Positions 1 to 6,700 of a stretch of DNA of 9,272 nt are shown here, piece after piece. Positions within the stretch are counted from its first letter, which is position 1. Every line of letters starts with the position of its first letter. Source of the DNA: Candidatus Poseidoniaceae archaeon (GTDB taxonomy: Archaea; Thermoplasmatota; Poseidoniia; Poseidoniales; Poseidoniaceae). The stretch lies in contig DUKP01000012.1 in the NCBI GenBank assembly GCA_013329295.1, positions 1 through 9,272 on the forward strand. The letters run 5' to 3'. A model generated the notes under the pieces. The model was not told the origin of the DNA. It worked only from the letters and a program-made list of their open reading frames with translations, and did not search any database. Made by a program: the position numbers and the translations under genes.

Positions 1-2
1 CT

Positions 3-23
3 AATGATGTTGAAGAAGAATAA
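3..23 (+). CDS. Possible C-terminal end of an upstream gene (partial)
   Basis: The frame starting at base 3 reads NDVEEE followed by a TAA stop. An acidic ending like this also occurs in the large protein at 3730-6873, so this may be the tail of a gene that starts left of the window. If so, it would end 48 bp before the small membrane protein on the same strand. The alternative is frame 1, which stays open from base 1 to a TGA at 73-75 that overlaps the next ATG (ATGA). Its product is not acidic and looks less protein-like. Only six codons are visible, so the call is weak. Confidence 0.3.
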   Translation, partial: NDVEEE

Positions 24-71
24 TCAAATGTCACAACGATTAGTAATTGACATGATAAATAGAGTGATTAT

Positions 72-329
72 ATGACAGATACAGAATTCAAAGGTAGAGA
101 TGTTGACTTGAAGTATGTATTTGGAGTACTTATCCTATGGGCTGGAGTTGGAATAATTGGTTTGATCTTTATTTCATTGTTTAATGGTTCAACAGTATAT
201 TTTCTAGGTTATATTTTCCCAGTAGTAATGATTCCTTTAGGAATTTACTTGATGAAGACCTCTCGTTCCGCAACCGCTGTTGGAGAATCATATACTGCAG
301 GTATGGTTTACAGATCATTTAGACCATAA
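72..329 (+). CDS. Small two-helix membrane protein, unknown function
   Basis: This 85-residue protein has a short polar N-terminus and two hydrophobic segments at about residues 15-37 and 42-62. The tail is short and basic-to-polar, ending YRSFRP. No cysteine pairs, catalytic motif or known family signature is visible, and I do not recognise it. The ATG at 72 is supported by GAGTGAT three bases upstream, which resembles the GTGAT end of a Shine-Dalgarno sequence and matches the spacing before the large gene at 3730. It may be the last gene of an operon entering from the left. It faces the 197-residue gene on the other strand, with 32 bp between the stop codons. The two-helix layout resembles the 82-residue protein at 6885-7133, but I see no convincing sequence similarity. 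Confidence 0.7.
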   Translation: MTDTEFKGRDVDLKYVFGVLILWAGVGIIGLIFISLFNGSTVYFLGYIFPVVMIPLGIYLMKTSRSATAVGESYTAGMVYRSFRP

Positions 330-337
330 TCAATCCA

Positions 338-349
338 AAGGGTACCCTT
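338..349. repeat. 12-bp perfect palindrome between convergent genes
   Basis: AAGGGTACCCTT lies in the 32-bp gap between two convergent stop codons. As RNA it could form only a four-base-pair stem with a four-base loop, and no long T-run follows on either strand. A role as a weak bidirectional transcription end is possible but unproven. Confidence 0.35.
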
Positions 350-361
350 GTACTCATACCA

Positions 362-955
362 TCATAGCTGCATTATCTCTTCGACATCATTGCGAAGTTT
401 TTCCCATTCTGAAATGATATTATCCGAAGCAATAATTTGCCTTTTCCCATTATTCCATTCCTCTACTATGGTATTTCGAAAATCAATTCCTAAATTAGCA
501 ATAAGATTCTGCTCGTAAGTAATGATCCAATCGATAAGTTCACCGAACATTATTGAGCAATATTGTTTTTCTATGTCTTTTGGTGGGGCGAATTCTGGTA
601 AATAATCAGTACTCCAAGGTAAAGTATTCAATTTTGAAGACGGTGCATATTTTGGTAAAAATTCATACCTTGGGACAAATATGCTGCCATAACGTTCATC
701 TGTCAATATTATTCCAAAACCACGCAGCATTATGTGTTGTTCTTTAGATATTTTTAGCGAATAGATATTTTTCACTCTTTCTAGGTCAGCAGGTGCTTTT
801 ATGACTTCGAATCCCTGTTCAATCAACCAATTACCCTGTTCTCGAAGAATATCTCTCCCCCAGCACCAAATTTGTTGACTTAATAGGGCGACTCCGAATG
901 AAACACGTTCATTGAGTTGAGTTTTAGATATGGATTTATTGATATTGGCCGACAT
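362..955 (-). CDS. Unrecognised 197-residue soluble protein
   Basis: The ATG at 953-955 is preceded by AAAGGGG six bases upstream, a good purine-rich ribosome-binding site, so this start is well supported. The protein has no signal peptide or membrane segment. It is rich in aromatic residues, with notable stretches at residues 27-34 (QQIWCWGR), 77-83 (LRGFGII) and 92-101 (IFVPRYEFLP), and a Trp/Pro-rich section around 112-125. The last third is probably helical. The Trp-Cys-Trp-Gly-Arg-Asp and Phe-Val-Pro-Arg-Tyr-Glu-Phe stretches look like conserved cores, and a widespread uncharacterised family is plausible, but I cannot name it. It has its own 196-bp upstream gap, so it may be transcribed alone. 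Function unknown. Confidence 0.75.
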   Translation of the reverse strand: MSANINKSISKTQLNERVSFGVALLSQQIWCWGRDILREQGNWLIEQGFEVIKAPADLERVKNIYSLKISKEQHIMLRGFGIILTDERYGSIFVPRYEFLPKYAPSSKLNTLPWSTDYLPEFAPPKDIEKQYCSIMFGELIDWIITYEQNLIANLGIDFRNTIVEEWNNGKRQIIASDNIISEWEKLRNDVEEIMQL

Positions 956-1151
956 TCTAATCCCCTTTCAGACCGATATTTATCGAAATAATTACATCAG
1001 TTGTACTTCAAAAATTTCTTTGATGGTTTTTCAAACAGCATTTCGAAGACTCCGCAGTATCTACTAACTATCAAAGGTTCATAAATTAGGTCACTCCAAG
1101 AAATTTCAAAACATAACAAAATGAATTAGTCACTGTGATTTATATTGAAAA
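956..1151. other. 196-bp intergenic region between two minus-strand genes
   Basis: This AT-rich spacer separates the stop of the NTF2-like gene from the start of the 197-residue gene. It has no convincing gene or RNA. CGATATTTATCG at 974-985 is an almost perfect dyad whose minus strand reads GATAAATATC. That resembles an archaeal TATA box but lies only about 20 bases before the start codon. On the minus strand the region just past the NTF2-like stop is T-rich (TTTTGTTATGTTTTG), which could end transcription. TCACTGTGA at 1131-1139 is a short palindrome of doubtful meaning. Confidence 0.4.
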
Positions 1152-1616
1152 TCAGCCAACATTTGCTGGCATAGATGAGTGATGGAGTTGGATTCTTAGA
1201 TTTCCATCACCATCTTGGATATAGCCAAATGTATACTCAACCTTCACTTCATCACCTTCAGGGCTAGTAAAGAAATAATTGCCCATTGCCAGTGCAGTAT
1301 TTCCATCGACAATTACATCAGAGTTTTCGAATCGAACATCTTTCCAACCCTTGATTGCAAAGCCTTTATCTTCTGGGCAAGCATTATTCGATGCAACAAA
1401 ATATGATAGTGCAGTATCAAAAGTTGGTCTAAACTGATCTATTGCTGCTAAGGTAGGCTTGAATAATACTGGACCAATTTGGTATGCATATAAGCTGTTG
1501 ACATGGTTACTGGCTATGCCAACATAATCTCCACCAGTGCTGTGTGCTGAAGCGATTGCCACAATACCTGCTCCCCATGCTTGCTGTGCACTTTCAACGT
1601 CAGATACATCAATCAT
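1152..1616 (-). CDS. NTF2/SnoaL-like domain protein (CaMKII-association-like)
   Basis: From ATG at 1614-1616 the protein is 154 residues and matches the small cone-shaped NTF2-like fold. A helix at about residues 7-28 is followed by a segment with VLFKPT (50-55) and FRPTFDTALSYFV (62-74). Strands follow with DKGFAI (83-88), FEN (97-99) and ALAMGNYFF (108-116), then a VEYTFGY strand (126-132) and a closing RIQLHHSS strand (141-148). The paired histidines and the FGY/LHHSS ending recall the uncharacterised SnoaL-like/CaMKII-association branch of the superfamily. I chose ATG at 1616 over an in-frame TTG at 1622 because GAGGTGAT sits six bases before the ATG but directly abuts the TTG. Such folds bind small ligands or act as isomerases/hydrolases; the substrate is unknown. 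It diverges from another NTF2-like gene 91 bp away. Confidence 0.75.
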   Translation of the reverse strand: MIDVSDVESAQQAWGAGIVAIASAHSTGGDYVGIASNHVNSLYAYQIGPVLFKPTLAAIDQFRPTFDTALSYFVASNNACPEDKGFAIKGWKDVRFENSDVIVDGNTALAMGNYFFTSPEGDEVKVEYTFGYIQDGDGNLRIQLHHSSMPANVG

Positions 1617-1660
1617 CCTCAAATCACCTCTAAACTGCGGTTAAGTCGGTACCTTATCAT

Positions 1661-1672
1661 TTTTCTATATGC
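1661..1672. promoter_or_regulatory. Putative shared TATA-like element in divergent NTF2-like spacer
   Basis: The 91-bp spacer between the divergent genes has one clear TATA-like stretch. It reads TCTATATG on the plus strand and CATATAGA on the minus strand. It lies 36 bases before the plus-strand start and 45 bases before the minus-strand start, so one near-symmetric element could serve both directions. No transcription data support this, and the plus-strand start would then have a very short leader. An AAGGAG at 1688-1693 precedes the plus gene by 14 bases, farther than usual for a ribosome-binding site. Confidence 0.3.
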
Positions 1673-1707
1673 GAGTAGTTTAAAGACAAGGAGACTTTGG
1701 GCAAATT

Positions 1708-2058
1708 ATGTCAATTATAACAGCATATAACGAGGCTTGGAAAAACGGAGATGTCGAAGCATTAGCAGAGGTAATCCATGATGAATTTGTGTTTAATCCA
1801 CATGTTGGTGGAGTTACAATGGGTAAGTCTGATATTCTCGGATTTGCCGGTGGAGACGGTAGACCTACCTCTGAAAACGATAGAATTTTGTTTGAGAATG
1901 ATGAAGTTGGAGTAGCACATTCAGTTGTTCACTTTGCTAACGGTTCTACATCAGAAGCAGTATTGTCTTTCATTAGATTCAAAGACGGCAAGATAGTATC
2001 CATGGAAACAGGCGCTACGCCGTTATCTGATGATTACAAATTAGTTGGCCAAGAATGA
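1708..2058 (+). CDS. SnoaL-like / nuclear transport factor 2-like small protein
   Basis: This 116-residue protein shows the classic SnoaL-like layout. The N-terminal helix holds AYNEAWKNGDVEAL (residues 6-19), then IHDEFVFNPH (23-32) and a GVTMGKSDILGF turn (35-46). A pair of strands follows around VGVAHSVVHF (67-76), then EAVLSFIRFKDGKIVSMET (83-101), where the phrase FKDGKI is typical of the last strands. The AWKNGD helix with Asp/Glu and the buried polar residues fit a ligand-binding or catalytic pocket, but no family member of known reaction can be singled out. There is no in-frame alternative start upstream. The stop lies inside the 3' end of the convergent thiolase gene (18-bp overlap). 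It is shorter than, and clearly diverged from, the neighbouring NTF2-like protein. Confidence 0.8.
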   Translation: MSIITAYNEAWKNGDVEALAEVIHDEFVFNPHVGGVTMGKSDILGFAGGDGRPTSENDRILFENDEVGVAHSVVHFANGSTSEAVLSFIRFKDGKIVSMETGATPLSDDYKLVGQE

Positions 2059-3072
2059 ACTATAGTTTGTTAACTCGTTTTTGACCATATCTCGCATTTC
2101 ACATGCTTTGCATTGATTGTTAGACGTCATGGATGAACATTCTGGACATTCTTTTGGTGGATTTGGCCTAGATTCTTGTCCACCAAGTTCTAGGATTTGA
2201 TCTCGCAACTCCTTGACATTGTCAGCCATACGAAGTAATCCGTGTCGAGTTCCAGGTACATCAGCTTCCATTGTGGCAACCATTTCTCTGTGCCGCCATC
2301 TAAGTGCACCACGTGCATGGGGGCACTCTTCGTGATGAATTGGAAGATTTTTATGTACTGCATATAGGTGAATTTCTTGTTCTGGAATCCATCTCAGCGG
2401 TACAATTCTTGGTGGCATACCATCGATTGGAGTATTGGTATGAGGTGCAAGCCTCAAGGTTCTTTCCAAGTCTCCATTTGACATATTCATCAGCACAGTT
2501 TGAGCCATATCGTCTAGGTTGTGGCCAAGAGCCATTACGTCTGCGTTGACTTTCTTTGCTAAGTGATTGATTCCTTGTCTTCTAAAGACTCCACAATATG
2601 AACAAGGCATACTAGGTGCACCAGGGTTCTTTTCAGTCATTCCAGGAATGAGTTTAGATACCGTGTCCATTTCTTCAAAACCAAGTTCTTTGTAAGATAC
2701 AGTAACAAATTCAACACCCAAGCGTTCACAAAGATCGATTGCGCATTGCAATGAAGGAGGCCTGTATCCTTCAATGCCTTCATCAACCGTTCCAGCAATG
2801 ATAGTTACATCAGGTCTAACGCCGATTATGTCTACAAGTAATTCAAGCAAAGCTGCGGAGTCTTTACCTCCAGATATTGCGACAAAAATGGTGTTATGCT
2901 GCCCTTTTTTCAAAACTAATTGTTTACGCAACTCTTTGGCGACTTTCTTTCTAATTGATTTAGCAAGATGGTGGCCGCACAAAATTCTGCCAGAGTAGGC
3001 CTGTTCAATCACTGCAGGTTTGCCACATACGTCACAAGAGGGAATCTCGAGACCTACTTTGCTGTCTGCCAT
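2041..3072 (-). CDS. ttuA: tRNA 2-thiolation enzyme, TtuA/Ncs6 (Ctu1) family
   Basis: This 343-residue protein belongs to the PP-loop ATPases that adenylate a uridine in tRNA and replace its oxygen with sulfur. It has an N-terminal zinc site (C13, C16, C32, H35) and the PP-loop SGGKDS at 67-72. A conserved GHNLDD lies at 183-188, and three cysteines (C157, C160, C250) are spaced as in the [4Fe-4S] site of TtuA. The C-terminal zinc site is CxxC-x8-CxxC (C309, C312, C321, C324). In this family sulfur comes from a ubiquitin-like carrier thiocarboxylate (TtuB, SAMP or Urm1 type). All key residues are present, so it should be active. The target is either the wobble uridine (Ncs6-like, s2U34) or T-loop position 54 (TtuA-like); sequence alone does not decide. 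It is transcribed away from the roadblock operon. Its start has only a weak GGTAA upstream. Confidence 0.92.
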   Translation of the reverse strand: MADSKVGLEIPSCDVCGKPAVIEQAYSGRILCGHHLAKSIRKKVAKELRKQLVLKKGQHNTIFVAISGGKDSAALLELLVDIIGVRPDVTIIAGTVDEGIEGYRPPSLQCAIDLCERLGVEFVTVSYKELGFEEMDTVSKLIPGMTEKNPGAPSMPCSYCGVFRRQGINHLAKKVNADVMALGHNLDDMAQTVLMNMSNGDLERTLRLAPHTNTPIDGMPPRIVPLRWIPEQEIHLYAVHKNLPIHHEECPHARGALRWRHREMVATMEADVPGTRHGLLRMADNVKELRDQILELGGQESRPNPPKECPECSSMTSNNQCKACEMRDMVKNELTNYSSFLAN

Positions 3073-3135
3073 GAATTACCGTGAAACTACTCTCGTTTGA
3101 GTTAATCGCTTCAAAAATCCCCCTTAGTCGGCAAG

Positions 3136-3143
3136 ATTTAAAC
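3136..3143 (-). promoter_or_regulatory. Putative TATA box for the thiolase gene
   Basis: The minus strand reads GTTTAAAT here, close to an archaeal TATA element. It would place transcription start near 3110 and leave a leader of roughly 40 bases before the ATG at 3072. Other AT-rich candidates lie just upstream, so the exact box is uncertain. Confidence 0.3.
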
Positions 3144-3149
3144 TAAAAT

Positions 3150-3183
3150 TTTCCAATTGAAAAATTAAATTTCTAATTGGAAA
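3150..3183. repeat. Inverted repeat A: 9-bp arms, 16-base spacer
   Basis: TTTCCAATT at 3150-3158 is matched perfectly by AATTGGAAA at 3175-3183, with 16 bases between. Three further A-T pairs are possible inside the spacer. The arm-to-arm distance is the same as in inverted repeat B. It could be a dimeric regulator's operator or an RNA hairpin. Confidence 0.6.
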
Positions 3184-3226
3184 TTTATTTTCCGAATAAA
3201 AACTATTTTTACCAATTTCTTGACTG

Positions 3227-3232
3227 TTTATA
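3227..3232 (+). promoter_or_regulatory. Putative TATA box for the roadblock operon
   Basis: TTTATA at 3227-3232 lies two bases before inverted repeat B. Transcription would then begin near 3255, inside the repeat, with a leader of about 130 bases that includes the GC hairpin. TTTTATTG at 3272-3279 is an alternative that would give a shorter leader. Confidence 0.3.
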
Positions 3233-3233
3233 G

Positions 3234-3267
3234 ACGCGGAAATCGTCGCCGAAGTCTTTTTCCGCGT
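3234..3267. repeat. Inverted repeat B: 9-bp arms, 16-base spacer
   Basis: ACGCGGAAA at 3234-3242 is matched perfectly by TTTCCGCGT at 3259-3267, with a 16-base spacer. It is a GC-rich island in AT-rich DNA. Each arm shares the core GGAAA/TTTCC with inverted repeat A, and the spacer length is identical. The centres of A and B are 84 bp apart, about eight helical turns. Its position directly behind a TATA-like element would suit an operator. Confidence 0.6.
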
Positions 3268-3313
3268 GAAATTTTATTGATAACCAGTTGGAAATTTGAT
3301 TTTACCCACTAAA

Positions 3314-3330
3314 TCCCCCCGTAGGGGGGA
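3314..3330. repeat. GC-only hairpin (7-bp stem, GTA loop)
   Basis: TCCCCCC-GTA-GGGGGGA forms a seven-base-pair stem, six pairs of them G-C, with a three-base loop. On the plus strand it is followed by AAAAA rather than T, so it is not a standard terminator in that direction. On the minus strand it is preceded by T's and followed by ATTT. It lies 54 bases before the roadblock start and would probably sit in that operon's leader, where it could stall polymerase or affect translation or RNA stability. Confidence 0.5.
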
Positions 3331-3383
3331 AAAAACGCAAAACTTCTTGAAGCCTACAACGCTGACAAGCATTTTGAGCGACT

Positions 3384-3725
3384 ATGTTACAACGTATTCT
3401 GGCAGGTCTTACCAAGACAGAAGGTGTTGAACAAGCGATGCTACTTGACGAGCGTGGTGCGCTACTTGCTTGTGTTGGTGATGAGGGTAAAACTCCTCCA
3501 GTCGATGCTGCTATTGAAGTGACCAATATGGCTTCTGAACTTTGTTCTGCGCTTGAACTTGGAGAATTGTATGAAGTTTGGTGCGAGGGTAAGGAGCGTA
3601 TGATGATCGATATTGCTCGACCAGGCCGTATAGTAGTCCTCACAGGTCGAGGCGGTCGTCTAGCAAGATGGCGACATGCTCTAGATCGTAACCGCAAGAT
3701 AATTGCAACAACCCCACAGATGTGA
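3384..3725 (+). CDS. Roadblock/LC7 domain protein
   Basis: This 113-residue protein is a single roadblock/LC7 domain. An opening helix (residues 2-13) is followed by the paired strands VEQAMLLDERGALLACVG (15-32), a central helix (38-58) and two strands with LYEVWCEGKERMMIDIARPGR (62-82 region). The IVVLTGR strand (83-89) and the final helix (90-105) complete the fold. Proteins of this fold form dimers and in archaea and bacteria often regulate small Ras-like GTPases (MglB-type) or act as scaffolds. The C-terminal helix is strongly basic (RGGRLARWRHALDRNRK), which might bind nucleic acid, acidic protein or membrane. The next gene begins four bases after the stop, and that stop lies inside the next gene's GTGAT ribosome-binding motif, so translation is probably coupled. 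The start has only a weak upstream GAG. Confidence 0.85.
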   Translation: MLQRILAGLTKTEGVEQAMLLDERGALLACVGDEGKTPPVDAAIEVTNMASELCSALELGELYEVWCEGKERMMIDIARPGRIVVLTGRGGRLARWRHALDRNRKIIATTPQM

Positions 3726-3729
3726 TATT

Positions 3730-6700
3730 ATGTTTGATTTACCAAAAGGCATAACCGTAGAAGAAGAAATAGACGTCTCTGAAGGCGTGATTCAGCCGTT
3801 TACTCATGGAGTGATAAGCACATGGATTGGCAAGCGAAAAACTCCAGCTGGCCATAGAATCGTTAGAGCAGGACGTGTTGTTGGTTATTTGGCTGAGAGT
3901 GAGAAAGCATCGATACTTCTTGGTGGAGCAGAGGCTAAGGCTAGATTGTTTGAAATCGAAGCAGAAGGAATGTGTCGATTTGAGGCTGAGAGTTATTCAA
4001 TGGTCGGACTGGGTGCTATTGCAGAAGTGGTTCCTGAAGCATTTGAACATCCAGCAGATGCTCAAGGATTATTAGCAAGAGGCGATACAGTAGAGCGATT
4101 ATTATCTCGTGATCTTTCAGTTGTGTTAGCAAAATTGGTTGAAAATGTTACAGTCAGAGGGGCTATTGCGGTAGATTCTGGAATGTTGATTGATTCAGCA
4201 GGAGAACTACCAACTGATGGCGAACAATTGGCTAAAGAAGTTGGGGAGACCATTGTCGGTAGAGAAAAAGTCGCTAAAGGATTAGGTTTCTCAAATAGCG
4301 GCCATTGGACTTTGCATACTGGTGATGGAGCGTTATTACTCGCTCATACAGGAGAAATTGCAATAGCCGTTTGGACTGAGGCAAATGCCAATCATACAAG
4401 GCTGGTTAATGCAGCAGTCGCTGCCTTAGAAGGAGAGATTGTTGAGGCTGCAGGCACTAGTGAGCCAATACCTGATGGTTTTGTTCTAAGAGAAGGAAAA
4501 GGTGGCGCAGATGCTGTGTTATCTATGCTCACTGATGCGCTTGAAGAGGAAGTTACTGGACATATTCAAGCCGGAAAGTCATCTAAGGCCGTAAGTTTGT
4601 TATTGTCCAGAGGTGTTCCAGTTGGTATTTTTGCACCAAGTGCAGAATCCTTCGAAGAAGCAGTTCTCGGTTTAACTGAAGCAAAGCGAGTAATTCGCCT
4701 ACATAGATTGCCAGCAGGAACAATCCTTTCAAAGGAATCTGGCACAGTTCATGATTTTTCACTGTCATACTTCAAGGATTTATTAGTCACGGTTAGAACT
4801 CGCTCGGAAAGTCGTAGAGCAAACCTAACTCATCGTTTGAACAATTTAATCGGATTTGAAATCGGTATGGAAAATTTACGAATCGCTCGTTCAAAAGCTA
4901 AATTCTCTCAAATCACCGAAGCCGTTACTAAAGGTCTTGACGATATTGAGGTTGCACCAGTACCAGGTATTGATGCAGGATTAAGACGTAGACTTGAATC
5001 AGCAGAAATTCGCATAGATGAGTTGGAAAAAGAAAAAACCCATCTATCGAATAAATTATCTGAATCAGAAACTTCAAGAAAAGCCGCTGAGATAAAAACT
5101 AGAGAAGCAGTTGAAACTCGTAATATGCAAATGGAGAGTGTCGAGAATGTTAATTCAGAAATTAATTCAATGCAGGTTCAATTAGCCGAAGCAAGAAACC
5201 GTAGTGAAGATGCCGAATCGAGAGCGGAAAAACTGGTTAAGCGAGTCAATGAGTTAGAGCATCAAGTCAGCGTCAGAGCTACTGAATTGGCTAAAGCTTT
5301 GGGTGAAACAGAATCAAGTGAGAAATTAAGACAATCGATCGAGGAAATGGCACTCAAGGAAGCGGGTCTAAATGCAGATTTAACTGATGCGAGTGAAAAA
5401 TTGTCTACCATACGACAGCAAACTGAAGATGATGAAAGAAGGTTGAGGGTTTTGCAAGAACAAGTTGCAGCAACTCGAGAACGGCACGCAAGAGCCCAAG
5501 CAGAGGCTATGAAAGAAGAAGAGCGAGTCAATAAGAGCAAAACTGAACTTGAGATGCTTGAATCTGAAGCCAAGGTAGCACGGAGGCGGGCAGAAGATGA
5601 AAGATTGCGGCTAAGTACTGATGAAGCGAGATTTGCCCATATTCAAGGTGAAATGCGTCAACTGATGGAAGAGCGTAGAAATCTTTTGCGAGAGTTAGGT
5701 GACTTAAGTGCAAAGCGTGGTCATGCTGAAGGAGAGTTAACGATTTTATTGGAAAAAGCAGAAGCGTTGGCTGAGGCTCACGAAGAAGCACTAACTGACA
5801 TTAATGAGGCAGAACGAATTAGAGCAAGGCTTGCTGAAGAACCTCTTGCTCAAGCCTTATTGGATGATGCATCAACATTCGAAGGGCTTGCTCCAGTATT
5901 GGAGCGTTTGGAGAGGTCTCGCAGCCTTGGATACTCAGTCACGTTGTTAGACAGAGCAGTAGAACGTGCTCTACAAGTAATTCAAAAGACAGTTGATCAT
6001 GTTGCTGCGACACCTCGATACTTACTTTCAAGCGAAGTTATGGAATTATTAGAGCGTCAAGTTCCACAAACTGCTGGTGCAGTAAGAGGTCTTTCTCGTT
6101 GGTCAGTTCAACAGAGGCTCGAACATCAATTAGGAGAAACAGTCGGCCACCTAGTAATCGATTTGGAAAGGTTACTCGAGGATTATGACCATTCAATAAC
6201 TATGCTTAGAAGGTTGAGGAATGTCCTTGAACAACTAACTCGATTAGGTGCACCTCCACACGAAGTAGAGACTTTGATGTCTAATTGTAATCGTCCAGAA
6301 TCTTTACCACATATTGCTCAATCAACAAGAAAACTAATACAAAATGCTCTAGATGACATATACCTAGAATCCGACCAAAGAGATGCAGGTGAAGCAATTG
6401 CTCTCGAAGAAACCGCACGTGTTCTTGAGGAATTGATCACTCAAATCGACGCTTCCGGCTTGGCAAGTGGTTCTCCAACCGGATTGTTGTGGGACTTCCA
6501 AAGAGATGGATTATTACCGTATGAACGAGAAGTTGTCGACCCTGCACAAAAGACTCCAGTTGATGAAGAGATGGTCAAACACATGGAATCCAATATATCA
6601 GGCGATTTGGTTGAACAGGATGAACCTCAAGTGGTTGAAGTCGATGAAGATGGTTGGGAAGTATTGGAATTACCTAGCGATGATGAACATGAAGACGAAG

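Larger units (their letters stand above)
3177..3297. repeat. Repeated TTGGAAATTT element (two direct copies, one inverted variant)
   Basis: TTGGAAATTT occurs at 3177-3186 and again at 3288-3297 on the plus strand, each followed by an (G)ATTTT stretch. A third, inverted copy with one extra base (AAATTTTCCAA) lies just upstream at 3146-3156. The AT-rich background makes partial matches likely by chance, but a shared GG within ten bases is less so. Confidence 0.45.
3073..3383. other. 311-bp divergent intergenic region, AT-rich with structured repeats
   Basis: This region lies between the divergently transcribed thiolase gene and roadblock operon, and I see no gene in it. It contains two 9-bp inverted repeats, a TTGGAAATTT element in several copies, a GC-only hairpin and TATA-like sequences for both directions; each is listed separately. 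The 120 bases at 3130-3225 and 3268-3305 are almost entirely A and T, while the second inverted repeat and the hairpin are GC-rich islands. It is the longest non-coding stretch in an otherwise tightly packed window and is probably the main regulatory region here. Confidence 0.6.

Noticed and set aside
956..1151. tRNA or other structured RNA in the intergenic gap
   Set aside because: No cloverleaf-compatible arms or conserved T-loop sequence; only short AT-rich dyads.
3071..3100. Nine-codon open frame starting opposite the thiolase start codon
   Set aside because: Too short, no ribosome-binding site and no supporting features.
3130..3300. CRISPR array or mobile-element ends suggested by the repeats
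   Set aside because: Repeats are only 9-10 bp, unevenly spaced and few; there is no transposase, target duplication or regular spacer.
3314..3330. Intrinsic terminator or G-quadruplex
   Set aside because: No T-tract follows in the plus direction, and each strand has only one G-run, while a quadruplex needs four.
3302..3697. 131-codon open frame on the minus strand, antisense to the roadblock gene
   Set aside because: The product is a low-complexity Arg/Ser/Pro-rich string with no family features, and it lies opposite a clear roadblock domain.
3703..3729. TTG at 3703 as start of the large protein
   Set aside because: It would overlap the roadblock gene by 23 bases without a ribosome-binding site, whereas ATG 3730 has GTGAT three bases upstream.
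5262..5791. Two open frames on the minus strand under the coiled-coil region
   Set aside because: Repetitive Glu/Ala/Arg codons of coiled coils often leave the opposite strand open; the products are Ser/Leu-rich and have no ribosome-binding site.
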